The notes under the pieces were generated by a model. It was not told where the DNA came from. It ran no database searches and saw only the letters and a list, made by a program, of their open reading frames with translations. Below, piece after piece: positions 1 to 12,423 of a stretch of DNA of 64,000 nucleotides. The position numbers and the translations under genes were made by a program. Source of the stretch: Istiophorus platypterus (Eukaryota; Chordata; Actinopteri; Istiophoriformes; Istiophoridae). The stretch is taken from the NCBI GenBank assembly GCA_016859345.1, contig CM029126.1, positions 8,819,027-8,883,026 of the forward strand, written 5' to 3'. Numbering within the stretch: position 1 is the stretch's first letter; every line of letters starts with the position of its first letter.

Positions 1-325
1 GCCCTGTTATTGGAAAGAGAGCTATATATGATGTCTAATTTTCCTATATTTATTTATGAAAGAGAATGGTCTTTGTCACTCCTAAATGTGGTCGTTGTTT
101 GAGTCAACTCCTATCTCCTTCCTCTTTTTTTCTCAGTTTTTTAAGATGTCACTCTCCCTTTGCCCCTTTTACTGACTTTTATTTTGTACAAAATCTATAT
201 ATTAAAAATATTGTATAATAGTTTTTAAAATCTCAAAAGAATATCAGTTTTGTTGTCCATTCTTTTTTAAGAGAATGTATCTCATCATCTGGTGACTGTT
301 AAATAAATGAAATTAAAAGAAAGTC
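1..325 (+). other. Probable 3' UTR end of an upstream gene
   Basis: The segment is AT-rich, carries ATTTA-type elements (for example TTTATTTATG near 49-58) and ends in a canonical poly(A) signal AATAAA at 302-307. This is followed by a GT-rich stretch (GTCTGTCTCCGTCGGCG) of the kind found downstream of cleavage sites. Composition changes after ~330. It fits the terminal part of a long + strand 3' UTR whose coding exons lie left of the window. No coding sequence is visible, so the gene cannot be named. AATAAA is common in AT-rich DNA, so this remains an inference. Confidence 0.45.
302..307 (+). promoter_or_regulatory. Candidate poly(A) signal AATAAA
   Basis: An exact AATAAA hexamer with a GT-rich element 20-40 bases downstream. 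It would direct cleavage at about 318-325 for the putative upstream gene. Confidence 0.45.
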
Positions 326-828
326 TGTCTCCGTCGGCGTATTTGTGCGAATAGGACAATGAAGATAGATTTTTTATTTTTTTTGGTTTCGTGAAAAGAC
401 CAAAAAAGCGAACCCTTCGCGTACATTTCCGAGCCTGAAATGGCTTTTCCAGAGCTTACTTGTGCTTGTCAGGTGCCGTTTCTCTCACTGGCTTGTATAC
501 AGTGGCTAATGAGAGGAATGAATGCGTGTTACTTGGTAATTTATTTCTTCATTGTGTAGTTCGTTTCATTTCCAAAACTCCTTTCCCAGATGCAGTCATG
601 TGACAACAAGTTTCTAAATCGGAGGCAGAAAGAGTTAAATGTATGAATAAAAAAAAAAAGGGGGGGGGTGGGTTGTACCTCCACATATGTCAGGAAACAT
701 CACTTGTGCGAGAGACTGCATGAGAAAGACAGAGAGAAATGGGGTTGAGTGAGAGAGAGTACTTGACAGACAGACCAACCAAGGAGACACCCAGACAGCC
801 AGACGTAGCTGGCTGATTGGAGTAATAG

Positions 829-830
829 GT

Positions 831-913
<83 letters not shown>

Positions 914-916
914 TGT
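829..916. repeat. (GT)n microsatellite
   Basis: A near-perfect GT dinucleotide repeat, uninterrupted from about 837 to 905 (roughly 34 units), ending in GCGCGCATGTGT. It accounts for the His-Thr and Cys-Val runs in open frames that cross it. Confidence 0.95.
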
Positions 917-3900
917 TTCGTAAGGCTTGTTATAGCCCATGAAGCGGTATAGGTTGGCCACAGCTGTCCCGGTCCCATTGGAGGCGTTTTCACAGGAGGA
1001 GTGTGCAGTGCTACGGCGCCATACTGCCAGGCCCCAGGGGAGCCCCCCCGCCTCTACACTCACTCAGACATTTACAGACACACACACACACAGATTCGCA
1101 CCACACATGCACATTCACACATATTTGAAAATACCACAAATTCACACATTCGCACAAAGAAGCACACAGCGCAGTTATGAAACCATGCGCGACGACATGC
1201 ACACTCAAACAGACATTTCTCACTTAGATGTACAGTTTTAATTGACTCCTCTTGGCAAAGCCTCTCTGCAGGGAAACAAGTGAGAAGTGGAGGGAAAGAG
1301 AAAGATATAGGTGTAGAGGGAGGAAGCCAGACAGCTTTATATTAAAAGCTAAAGATGCTTGACACAAACACACAATTAAAAAGTGTTTTTTTGAGAACAT
1401 TTTTCTAAGGGGAAGGAGTGTCTGGTGTACTCAAACGTGGCTCTCTAACTTTATAAGATGTTTCATAATTTCACAATTAGAGCGAACTGAGTGAGTGTAA
1501 CCGAGTCTGAGAGCGTGGCACGGAGCCAGAGTCTCACTCTTGGCTGCCTATCTCCTGAGAGAGATGAAGGTTGAGGTAGACGGGAAGGCAGTCCGGTCCA
1601 GGTGCTGTGCCTCGGGGAGGGTCTGCTCTTCTGTTCCTCATTATCAGAAAGAGAGTGAAACTGTGTTACAGTGTCATTATTCATCCACTCAAGCATCTGG
1701 GAGGAAGTCTTTCCTTACTTGGCCCAGTGATATTGTTGTACAGACCGCCCTTGGAGCTAAAGGCTGGCTGGGGACACTGCTAACTGCTAACAGACAGACC
1801 CACCCAGGCAAGGCTCCAGGGTACAGATGTCCTTGAGTGCTTATGAGGATTCAGCACTTCTCACTTTCCGGCCGAGCTGCAAAAAGAGAAACCGCTTATA
1901 TCTTCAAAATTCAATTGTTCATAGAAATGATTAATTCTCCAATATGAAAAGGTGGAATTTGATGTAATGCCTCCAGAAAAAGTGTCAAGAAATACTCTTA
2001 GCCACTGCAGCCCCTATAAAAATCTATTTTAATAACCAACCTTTATTAGGATTTAACTCCTCAGAAAGTAATTTCAAAGATGTATTTTCTTTTTAAAGCA
2101 AGGCAAGAATATTGTAAAAGTGAGGAAACAAAGGGCAAGGTCAAAGAATTTATTATAATGATCCCATAATATCAAGTTTAAATATGACTTCTGAGATGTA
2201 GCTAAACTCCACTTACCGGTGTGTTAAGGCAATCTAAACTAGGGGTCAATTATGGAAATACTGTGCCTCTTAATGCGTAAAAGTCAGACTGCACAGGGAT
2301 TTTACTGTAACATGTTGTGGTGTTGTTCTTGTGATGCCAAATAATCCTAAAGATTGTTCTTCAAATTGACTCCATATAGGGAAAGACCTCAGAGAGGACA
2401 CCAAAAGACCAGCGGAGGAGGGTTGCTGCTCTGCTAAGCTGTTGAATTTGGGGATGGCATGTTGTATTTTGGAAGCCAGAGCCACATCATACTCCGCCTC
2501 TTAAATGACATTGCAGCAACATCATACTCCGCCCCAGATAGAAGTGCAAATCGTGATGATTGAGGGGCCACAGTGAAATTAAGATATAATCAAATTGAAG
2601 CATGTTGATTGTCATTGCTGCTGAAATTCCCACAAATTATGATCAAGAGAATAAGACATCTGTAGAGACTTCTGCAAAAACAGTACGACAAGTTTTTCCC
2701 AATGTTTTAAGAGAGCAGTCATACATAATAGAAAAGGGATTTTTTTCTGCTTGGTTAGCTATCAGTTGTAGTAGCTCTTTTATTTTTTGCTCTCACCGCA
2801 GCAACAGCATTAAGAATATAGTCAGAGAAGAGGTGTTAAAATGGTGAACAACTTCCGTGAGGTTGAGCTGAGGCACAGGGGTAGTGTCAGAAGAGGTTGT
2901 CAGAAAAGCCTCTGAGAATATTCTGCTGAAAGCAGAGTTAAAAGCTGTTGGTCTGGTGCAGAGACACCCAGACAACAGTAACAGCAGCTTGTTAAAATTG
3001 GTCTCATGGACAGAAAGAAACATTTCTTTGAATGCAAAACAAATGGCAGCTATTAGTATGTTTCACTGAGCACTAAGTTAAAAGATTTTGAAAAATGTTT
3101 CAGTATAACACATCATGTTTAAGTGTAAGTTATTCCTGTAGCACTAACAAATCATGAAAGATTTCACCGTTTAGTTTTAAGGCTCTATAAACTACACCAC
3201 GGAGAAGTTTCTGCATCACCTCCGATGTCTTGAATCTTCCTCACATCGACGTAAACAAACATTAACAGTATCAGCAAACATTAATAACTTGGACTCAATC
3301 TTTCCAATCGGTGTTTGTCCCTGTATTAAAACACCTGTCAATCAATTTGGGAGTGATGCGAGTTTTCAGGCATTTGTTTTTAGTTGCAAATATACTCTTT
3401 TCTTTATTATTGCACCTTAATCACAAAAAATAAACTGGCATAGTTGATGAACCTATTCTTCAGATGAACAATCTAGCTTTCTCCTGAAGTATGGTTTATT
3501 AGCATCAGTGCATCAACTATTCTATTAGTTATTTCAACTCTAGCTGAAAAATAGATTGAATGACTTGCTAGGATAAATCGAGGCCAATTATCTTAATATA
3601 ATAATCTGGTTCCTATGGTGCTTGATACCAGTGTTTTTCTTTAATAAGAAAAAAAAGGTCTAATGCTTCTAAAAAAGAATCTTGTAACTAAATTGGTATT
3701 TGGAAATGCAATGAGATCTTTAGCATTCATCATAGTTGCTTGAGGGCTTGTATAAGTCTATCTACTGTATTTTGGATTCAACCCAACCATGAAGCACACT
3801 GAAGCAATGCAGAGGTAGGATAGAAAAATGAATAGTGGACCCTGCTTCAGGTGAAGGTGTAATGTGCGGCCCAGAGAGCTGCATTCCCCAACTGTTGGGC

Positions 3901-4057
3901 ACCTCTGTAATATAAAACAGTATAACCGAATGAAATCTGCCCAGGGATTAGTATGCATCAGCTATTTGTAAATCCATTTCTTACTTTATTTGTAAAGTCC
4001 TTCTTAGTAACTACCTGCGAGGTTCAAAATAGTGATTTCCTAGGTTGCACCATCATA

Positions 4058-4105
4058 ATGTAATGTAGCGTAACGTAATGCTGTGTAAGGTAACGTAACG
4101 TTAGA
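4058..4105. repeat. Short degenerate GTAAC/GTAATG array
   Basis: Imperfect five- to six-base units (GTAATG, GTAGC, GTAAC, GTAATG, GTAAGG, GTAAC, GTAAC) follow each other over ~48 bp and end in GTTAG. It is too short for a minisatellite call of high certainty. Confidence 0.5.
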
Positions 4106-5778
4106 TTTGGTAAAGTTAAACACACAACAGTTACACTTTGCAGTTGCCAGGTGTAAATATTAGGTAAGAGCTAATCTCTGTGTAAGAACAACAGTAGTTC
4201 AGCCACCGCTGTTAATGCATAAATCTAATCTTTTTAAAAACTGCGGCTATTCTGTCACCAGCAGTCGGTTTCGGTTGAACACTCTGTCGCTAAATCAACC
4301 AATACTGACGTAGTTCCATAGCCCTGACGCCTTAACTGACATAGTTACATCCACCATTTTGTGTGATCTGTAACCAGGCAAATATAAACACGAATCTTTT
4401 ATTTTTTTCCCCAGTTGCCCTTGTTTGGGTGAATACAGCTGATTACAGCTGTTTTTGTGACCATTGACTTGTGACTTGTAGAATTTACTTGCTAACCAAG
4501 CTAGTGATTAAATTAACCTAACTGTCTGGCACTAATTCTAAGGGCTTGTTCATTTAGTATTGGGTTAACTGTTATGTATTTAACTTCTTTTGTCTTTGCT
4601 CGTATAGACTCTGTGTATCTTTACTAAATTTACTGCTGTACTGTACTTCCTGTTGGGACTTGATATTGATATTTCACCAGTGATATTTTGTTTTTTCCTG
4701 GCATGAAGCACAATGTAACTAATCTGACAGCTAATCTATACATTTGTGGATCCAGCTCATTACTGTTCTAATTAATTTTTATAGTAACTTTGGTCTAACG
4801 CTCGTTAATGGAATTTCCTGCATTTGTGTTTACACTGTAAAACTTAAAAGGGCAGCTCTTGTCTTCAGCCTTTAGTTGAAAGGTGTTTACCTTGCTGCAT
4901 ACGCAATTATGTACTTATAGTGTGGGCGCATAACTAGTGTTAGAATGAATTTGAACTCGAGTGCACTGAGTAGGTGCAAGTGGCTAAAAATAAACTTTAA
5001 CTCAAATCTATCTCAAAGCCCATGTTGTCATTAGGTATTTCTCAAAGAATAACCGTCATAAAGTCATCTCATCTCACTGTGCTTATAAAAATAAAACAGA
5101 TTACATAATCAAGTCAAACATCCCTTGGGAGTCCAGGGCTACCAAGTTTTCCCTGATTAAAAGAAAATGACCTACCAGGAAATCCTCCTCTCGCTCTCCT
5201 TGCACATTATTAAACCAATCACTGCCCTTAATGCATCCAAACCGCCACCCTCCCACCTCCTTTCTCTTGTCCTCATTTCACCCTCTTCCAGTGCAGACAG
5301 ACAAGACAGATGTTATCAGATATTTTCTCCTCTCCTCTGCCACTGATCCACTCATCAGGAGTGGGAGACGAGGAGAGGTTTGTGTATGTATACATGTGTG
5401 TGCAGGGGAAGGTGGGTGACCTGAAGCGGCGATGGCACAATTAACGGCGAATTAATGCTCCTCCTGAGCACCGACATCACCTCGCCTCCCTCTTGTATTT
5501 CTCCCCGCCCTCACCTTCCCACCTCCGTCATTCCCTCTTCTCTTTCTCCCTTTATTCCTCCCGACACACATCTAGCTTGCCTCACCCATCCCTCCCTCTC
5601 TCAGTCCCCTCCTGCTCCTATCTAACCGCACGCAGCTTAATCTCACACATGGGGGAGCTCATCTCAGCATTGTGCTACTGTGCTCAACTAGCTTAGCTCA
5701 CTAGCTCACAGAGTAGGGTCTGGAGTGCTAATAGGGGTTTGGGGGTTGGGTGGAGAGGGGAAACAGAGCGGGGGCCTG

Positions 5779-5855
5779 ATTGGTGTCTCTAATTATGGCT
5801 TGATACTAAAGAGTAATTAATGAGTTTGTGGCTGATGGCAGCAGCTTTGGGGCAT
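5779..5855. promoter_or_regulatory. Candidate enhancer core rich in TAATTA sites
   Basis: A non-repetitive segment with two TAATTA homeodomain-type sites (TCTCTAATTATGG and GAGTAATTAATGAG) about 25 bp apart, followed by GATGGCAGCAG. It resembles vertebrate developmental non-coding elements in texture only. Conservation cannot be judged without other genomes. Confidence 0.25.
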
Positions 5856-6075
5856 CAGACTCGATTGTAGGAGATAAGAGGCGTGTGTGCCGAGGCAGTG
5901 CAAGATCCCACAGGACAAACATATACAGAGGCACATAAATACACTCAATGTGCTTACTATTATGAGCAGTTTCATGAAGTACTCTGCTGATGTGAATTCA
6001 GGTAAAATAATTAATCTCGTGATATTTTTTTAATTGAACCTGAGTACCCCTCATAAAGGAGGAGGAAGACGATAA

Positions 6076-6210
6076 GTGGGTTTTCATCCACCTGTTTTTA
6101 TGCCCAATTTACAATTTATGAGTAACGAAAAAAAAAACAACCAACAACCCGAAACTAAAACCGATCTGAGTGGCATGCCGGAAATTTGAAAGCAATCTTG
6201 AAAGATCTAT
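6076..6210 (+). repeat. Dispersed teleost repeat, GTTTCCATCCACCTGTTTTTATG type
   Basis: The segment reads TTTTCATCCACCTGTTTTTA followed by a degenerate non-coding body with ATGCCGGAAATTTGAAA. I recognise this as a decayed member of a common teleost non-autonomous repeat whose copies begin GGTTTCCATCCACCTG and contain palindromic TTTATGCGCAT-like blocks. A second, differently decayed copy starts near 8193, which supports a repeat rather than unique sequence. Confidence 0.55.
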
Positions 6211-7248
6211 TCTGTACATTAAACATATTATTTAACACATGAATGATTCATTTCAAAAACTAGACACCACCTGAAGCAAAAAGTCATAGTTCATGCTATC
6301 AGTATAATCATTTGCTTTCATTTTCCGCTGTCAACTATTGGTTTGACGAGGCCTAATTTTTTTTCCTTACAGGGGAACATTCTGTAGTTGCACTCTTATA
6401 GTGTAAAATAAATCTTGAACCTACTGACTGCCAAATAAAAACAGATACAAACACGTATAAGTAAACACATCAGTACACGCAACCACATGGATACAATTCA
6501 CATTTATAATATGTCTCATGTCATAGCTGCCTTACGTAAGCTTTGCTTAACAGATAGATTTTTGACCTAATCACAATCTTCCTAAACAGCTTTTGTTTTA
6601 GACTCACATGGTTTAGCCAAGTTAACAAGAAGACTCATTGTGAAGGTACCAAATGTCTCAGTAAGTTCAGAGCTGCATTCAGTGCCCTTTCTACAGTTAG
6701 AGAGCAGAAATTGGACTCCTAAGATTACTAAGGGTGGTCATTTGTACATTTGGTACACCACCTGTTGAGATAATTTTCTAAATCTCCTTGGGTTCACTAG
6801 ATATTTTACTCTCCTCAGCATCCACCTTTTTTCCTTTTGTCGCACCAAAGCAGCTGAAGATGTTACTGTAAACTGTGCTCAATAGTTCCCTGTGTACTGC
6901 AGGAAACAGATTTTGAGTCTAGGGGTAAAAATCTAAGTTGAAATCGATTTAGAATTTGTTACAAAAAAAACAAAAAAAAAAAACCCCGACTAATTTATTA
7001 ACACTTGTGATTAGAGGTGTGATGCTAAAGGAAAGAAATCGAAGTGGGCATGGAGAAATACAAAGACTGAAATGTGTTGCTGTGACCACGCTTGACTGTG
7101 AGACAGACAGCGAGGAAGCTTCAGTGTGTGTGTGGCTGCGAGGCAGAGGGATAGAGAAAAGACAGTGTGCTGAGGAGTGTCTCTAAAACAGGGGCAGCTG
7201 TAGTGTAGTTAATGAGGCCTGCAGTCGAAAGCCCAGTGTGTGAGCACA

Positions 7249-7291
7249 TTGTGTGTGTGTGTCTGTGTGTGTGTGTGTCCGTGTGCGTGTA
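7249..7291. repeat. Imperfect (GT)n microsatellite
   Basis: GT units interrupted by CT and CC (GTGTCTGTGTG, GTGTCCGTGTGCGTGT). Confidence 0.85.
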
Positions 7292-8192
7292 TATTAGCCC
7301 GCGAGAAGGCCATAGAAACTGTAAATGTGTGTGTTTTTTGTGTGAGCGAGGTGAGTTACCCAGTGTGCAGTCTTGCTTGACCCCCGGTAATCCTGTCACC
7401 TGGAACCAATGGGCCCGAGAGAGGAGAGAGCAGGAGGGAGGGCGCGGGGATGAAACGGAGACGGCGAGGAAGAGGTTTAAAAAAACGTGGCGCCTCTCAC
7501 TCAGCCGAATAACTGGAGCAGACTTTCAGCATGGCTGCTAACAAGCGCTCTGTCTCTCTTTCACCCTCTCTCTGTCTTTCTCACTCTCCCTGCTTCCTTT
7601 CATTTGTCTCTCTCTCGTTACCCTTCCATTTCTTTGCCCTCTTCAGAGTGGCACTTTAATGAACAGAGTGTGTGCGTGCAGCGGCCAGGTTACCATAAGA
7701 GATGCCTCACAAAAGCTTCTGATTATAAAACCCATGTAAAGAGACAAAAGGGGGAGAAAGAAAGAGGCCTCTGGTGAGACAAGCTCCAGCTTTTCACAGC
7801 TCACCCCCACAGGGAACTGAGCTGAAAGGCGATATGAAGTCCACTACTTTCACAGTAGCATGCTACCCATGGCCGCTAACAGCTGCCCCTTCAGTGGCTC
7901 CTTAATGAACTTTTATTTCTAGAGATGGTCACTATGACAACAAAACAGAACTTTTTTTAAAAAAAAACAACAACAACATCTTAATGGGATATTTTTGGCT
8001 AAAATTGACTCCTTCACATTTTTTTCTTCTCTTGAAGGAATTATCAGTCAGGAATACATCTTAAAGGAAATGGAGATATTTGTTGTTGCTCTGAGGAAGA
8101 GATGAGAAGGTCGATGTCAGTCTCATGTCTACGTTATTCTCATTAAGCAACCAAAACTATTCAAAAGAGCCTGAATGATACATACAGTATAT

Positions 8193-8390
8193 AGTTGGGT
8201 TTCCACCTGTTTTTAATGTGCATTTTTAGTTTGCAAATAAAAAAACCATACTGGAAAAAGCAACAAACAAACCTGGAAATTGAAACAAAAAGGGGACAAA
8301 GTACAATGGAAACAGGCTTATTGAATAAATTGAGATGCACGTCAAGCATGTGGCTTAAGTGTTCGCTGAAAACATCACATCTGTTTGATA
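8193..8390 (+). repeat. Dispersed teleost repeat, second GTTTCCACCTGTTTTTA copy
   Basis: GGGTTTCCACCTGTTTTTAA, then TGTGCATTTTTAGTTTGCAAATAAA, then a distal TGGAAACAGGCTTATTGAATAAA block. The start matches the copy at 6076 and the internal TGCAT/TTTGCAAAT blocks match the family as I know it. No coding capacity. Confidence 0.55.
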
Positions 8391-9904
8391 AGTGATAATG
8401 AGACTCTTATGTTCCTTAAGTGAATACATGAAACAAGCATACAGTAAATGCCATATTTAGGCAGAAACCTGCCTGATGGTATCTTTTGTGTTTTCAGAGC
8501 CTTACATTCAAAGCTGATGGGGGCCCTAACTTAGCACCAAGAAACGCCTACCTGTCCATCCACCAATATCTCTGGAGGATAGAGAAGATTTTATATAGAC
8601 AATTTTACTATTTTGATATATAGGAGCTTGCTGGAAACCTGCACACACACATTCTTTCTTTGGCAGCTAACATGATACATATTCCAGTGGGAATTAATGT
8701 TAGCATAAAAAAAACATAACATCAGCATGCTGCTTTCCTCCTGCATAAGTTAAGAGCACTGACACACTCATTCTGGTTAATATATCTGTAACGGTAACAT
8801 GAATGAAACTTCTGCTCTTTCCTCAAAATATATCACACACTGGACATGTGCCAGATGTGTTACCTCAATGCAAAAAGTAATACTAGAGGTGACCGCAGGG
8901 TAAACAGGCAACGCTTCACTCCTGATAAACTATGTCAGTACTTGATTTAATCAGTATTATTGATCAGCTGCACAGGATCATAAAAAGGGACTCTGCATTG
9001 CCTGTTTAATTTTCTTCTCTGAGAAAAATTCTATGCATTACAACGTGATACTTTCTCCATCCAGCCGTCAGTCTTCCATCAGTCTGCGCCCCTTCAGGTG
9101 TCACCGAAACCAGCGCTGAAACTCTAAACACATGTCAAACACAGCACCTGACAAACATTAGCAGAATTCATTAAACTGCCATTAATGCTCTGTAACAGTG
9201 TCAGCTGTCTGACAGTAAAACTGACATTTATTCCCACAGCTTCAGTGATAAACCTCCGTCACCTTCTTAAAATCCATGGCTCTGACCAGATTGCTGGAGC
9301 TAACAGTTAATCCTGAACTCTGAGCCTATGCGGAGGTATCCTCTCTAGGATGATATTATAATATATTACATTATAATATTTTCCATTCATTACTTTTGCG
9401 ATTTGCACAAAAGCACAAAAGCAACTTTTCCTATTAATCTCCTCATGAGCTCTTTGTCATTTTGGGCCATTTTCTGAAAACTGTCTATAATGTCCAACCC
9501 CTACATGAACAGAAATGTAAACTCAGATAATTATAGTTCAAGAGAGGGCCTTGATGCTCTGACTATTTGTTGACCATAGATAGGTGCAGTTACTGTGCAC
9601 AGTTTCCTGAGGCTCTTGTCATCGCTGTCAAGTTGTCGAGTTTGGTTCCATTACACTCAAACAAAAAAGAAAAACTATGATAATAAACTAAACTATCATA
9701 TCTGAAGACCAGCCCAATGGCTGGAGACATTGCATTTGAAAACATGACAGATAATTGCTTTACATCATGAAATAGAATTTGACACCCCCTAAAATCGTGA
9801 ACTGTCAATTCTACATTTTATGTTAATATACAAAAATCCCCAAGATATATCATACAAAGAAGGAAGGTTTGGATGTGTTGATAGATATGTTTTCTAAACT
9901 TTGG

Positions 9905-10080
9905 AGAGAGTTTAGAGCTGTTTCCCAGCTATTTTCAGTCTTTACGCTAAGCAAGGCTAATCACCTCCCGGCTCCAGCTCTGGACTTAATGTGCAGACAT
10001 AAGGTTCATATGAATCTTTTCATCACACTCGCAGAAAGAAAGCCGGTTTTCCCAAACTGCTTCACCACCCCTTTAGGATG
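9905..10080 (+). repeat. Abundant percomorph dispersed repeat (AAGCTAAGCTAACCGGCTCC type)
   Basis: The order of landmarks matches a short interspersed repeat very common in percomorphs: GTTTCCCAGCTATTTTCAGTC, CTTTACGCTAAGCAAGGCTAA, CTCCCGGCTCCAGCTC, CATATGAATCTTTTCATC, CGCAGAAAGAAAGC, TTTTCCCAAACTG and a terminal CCTTTAGG. It is diverged but collinear over ~175 bp. Non-coding. The open frame across it is chance. Confidence 0.8.
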
Positions 10081-10901
10081 GATGGAAAATATGTGCCAGT
10101 GCACTGAGGATATTTCAGCCTGTTTCAATTTGTTATAACTATTTTCTGAAATTAATTTTCAGGTTTCTCCAACCTAATGCAGTGACTTGCTTTATTGTTT
10201 CTTGTTTTCAAAATAGGGACTCATTTGTAGAAAATTCTCGAAACATTTTGATTTGTATTGGAAAATCTTGTTACAGCACTGGCAGATCTCTTTTAATTTG
10301 TTTTAAGAAAATAAGGTTTTCAGGGCTCAGTTGCAGAGAAATTGATTTGATAAGATGGAGACTATTGCTTTAAGGGAGGGATCTGTCCCTCTTCCTCGGT
10401 GGATTTGGTAGCAGTATGTTTTTTATTTGTGAAATATTGAGACAGCCTAGTGGGCTAACAAAGACAAGAGTGGATATAGATGCTGGGAAACATGTGTAAC
10501 TGAGTAGTTCTGGTGACTTTGCCAGTGGAGAGGTCTCTCCAGAACAACAGAGGTCCCTCTGGTGTAAGCAGAGGTCCCTGTGGTGGAGCTCCGCCATGGG
10601 CCTGCCTATTAGGAAATAAAGGGGGGGGGGCTTTGCCAGCAGACTGTGTATGATGGTGGGATTTGGAGGGCAGATTTTTTTTTTTTTCAGCCTGTGAGAG
10701 TAGAACCCTAACAGGCAATCACAGAGGAGGAGGGTATGTGTGAGGGCATCCATCATAATATTGTCTGCCCAAGGGCCAGTTTCTCACACACTCGAATTAT
10801 AGAGATAGCACTGACAGTAGCACACACTGTCACTCAGAAATGTCTGTGCACGACGTACACAAACAAGACAAACACACACCCAGTCCCCCCAAAATACAGC
10901 T

Positions 10902-10930
10902 CACACACACACACACACACACGCACACAC
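10902..10930. repeat. (CA)n microsatellite
   Basis: CA units followed by an interrupted CGCACACACGG end. Confidence 0.9.
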
Positions 10931-11051
10931 GGCCATGCCACTGCCTTCACATAATGCTTCTACACACCTCCTAGACACACTGCCTCGCACACACCCTTCA
11001 GACACACTCCTCTCTCCACACGCACACAAACCTTGCCTTTCGCTAGTCCCT

Positions 11052-11099
11052 CAGCAGCAGCAGCAGCAGCAGCAGCGGCAGCAGCAGCAGCAGCAGCAG
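11052..11099 (+). repeat. (CAG)8 CGG (CAG)7 trinucleotide repeat
   Basis: Sixteen triplets with one CGG interruption at 11076-11078. On this strand it could encode a Gln run and on the other a Cys/Ala/Leu run, but the surroundings (CA-rich left flank, GTGTGGTGTGG right flank) do not look like an exon. It is best read as a non-coding trinucleotide microsatellite. Confidence 0.9.
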
Positions 11100-11816
11100 G
11101 CAGACAGGATAGTGTGTAGTACAGTGCAGTGTGGTGTGGTAGTGGTGGTGATTCTTTGCTGAGAGGACCGGTCCAGTCTAGACGGAGGCGATAGACATCT
11201 CATTAGGCTCTTGCTTGCTCTCCCTCCTCTACGGCAGCTGCCGGCTAGCAGCCCATCCTCACTCTGAGGGCCAGGATAGAGAGGAAAGGAGGGAGGAAGA
11301 TGATGTAGGAGAGGAAAGGTGGAAGAGAAAGAGGGGAGAGACAAAGACAAACAAAAAAATCGGACAGGGAACTCAAAAAATATTTAGCCTGATATTTAAG
11401 ATTAGTGTATTTTAATTGCATGTAAGATTTCAATCCATCTGGATTGCAAAGTTGTGATTAAAAAAAAAGAATAAACTTAACATGATGTGTATTAGTCAGT
11501 CACACATTAAGGAGAAGTAAGTAAAAGCAAGTGTGCAATAGTACTGATTAACGTGTTTAAAATGCACAATAACCCATGATTTATGCGATATAAACCTTGT
11601 TATCGTGTAGCCTATTTAAAACCAAACGGACGGAAACTTTACATCAAATCATAATATATAAATCTTAAATATTAGGCTAAATAGTTTGGGATTGAAGGAG
11701 GAGGGAGAGAGAGATGAAATGAGAACGATTGGGGGAGGGAGTGAAGGAGGGAAAATTAGACAATGATAATAGCAATAATAGTCTTGATCCTCCAGGAAGC
11801 CCACTCCCAGAGGCTC

Positions 11817-11875
11817 CTTCTCTCTCTTTCTCTCCCTCTCTCTCTCCCTCTCTCTCTCGATCTCTCTCTCTCTCA
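11817..11875. repeat. (CT)n polypyrimidine tract
   Basis: Imperfect CT/CCCT units with a GA interruption (CTCTCGATCTCTC). Frames crossing it give only Ser/Leu or Arg/Glu runs. Confidence 0.9.
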
Positions 11876-12423
11876 TGCTCCTTCTCTCCTTCGGTCCCTC
11901 TGCTGCCCTCCCTCCTATCTTCCCCTCCTGCTGCTGTTTCACTCTTAATTAATTTCTCACTACTCACCAAAGCCCAGAGCTGCAGCTCTCCTCAGCTGGC
12001 CTCAGAGACTGCGCTCAGATCAGCGCTCCAGTTGCCTCAAAGCTACAGCAGCTCGTCTCTGCCTGTACCACATTTAGCTTCAAATCGGAGCTGAAGGTAG
12101 GCCTGCACCGTGACATTGCCATGAGGTAGGGATCCACTCTTAGATCAGTTTCACTTGCATAAGTCACAGTCAGGCTATCTGCTCTATCAGTCCATTTGTT
12201 TTTACAGGGGTCAGCTAACTTGCACTTCGGTGTGTGGCAAAGCCGAGTGGCCTGCACTCAGATCAGATTGTTTTCTTCCATAACTGCAAACCTCTGTGTG
12301 ACTTTCATAAACGACCCTTGTCGTCCTGTGGAGAAAAACCGAACTTACTGAATCTAAGACGCAAACTTTTACAAAGTTCTATGGAAACTGACTGAAAAAC
12401 TGAAATGCTACTCAATAGAGCAT

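Larger units (their letters stand above)
331..6075. other. Non-coding stretch, no gene recognised
   Basis: There is no supportable exon. The stretch holds an A11-G9 homopolymer junction (649-668), the long GT microsatellite at 829-916, a duplicated motif ACATCATACTCCGCC (about 2484 and 2520, 35 bp apart), a short GTAAC/GTAATG array near 4060-4105, pyrimidine-rich sequence at 5480-5640 and a homeodomain-site-rich segment at 5779-5850. The open frames here show no recognisable domain or exon-like structure. Confidence 0.6.
6211..9896. other. Non-coding stretch with repeats, no gene recognised
   Basis: It contains an A-rich run near 6961-6983, a GT-rich microsatellite at 7249-7291, pyrimidine-rich sequence at 7535-7640 and the second copy of the GTTTCCACCTGTTTTTA repeat. 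Translations show only low-complexity or CA/GT-derived peptides. Confidence 0.6.
10086..12423. other. Non-coding, microsatellite-rich stretch
   Basis: It holds a G10 run (10621-10630), a T run (~10677-10687), a CA repeat at 10902-10930, an interrupted CAG array at 11052-11099 and a long CT tract at 11817-11875. No exon is supportable; the longer frames are composed of these repeats. Confidence 0.6.

Noticed and set aside
635..1063. Minus-strand open frame of 142 codons
   Set aside because: Its centre is a His-Thr run encoded by the GT microsatellite at 829-916 and no domain is visible.
2602..3069. Pair of neighbouring + strand frames with balanced composition
   Set aside because: The peptides show no motif I recognise and codon use is AT-driven; no splice signals join them.
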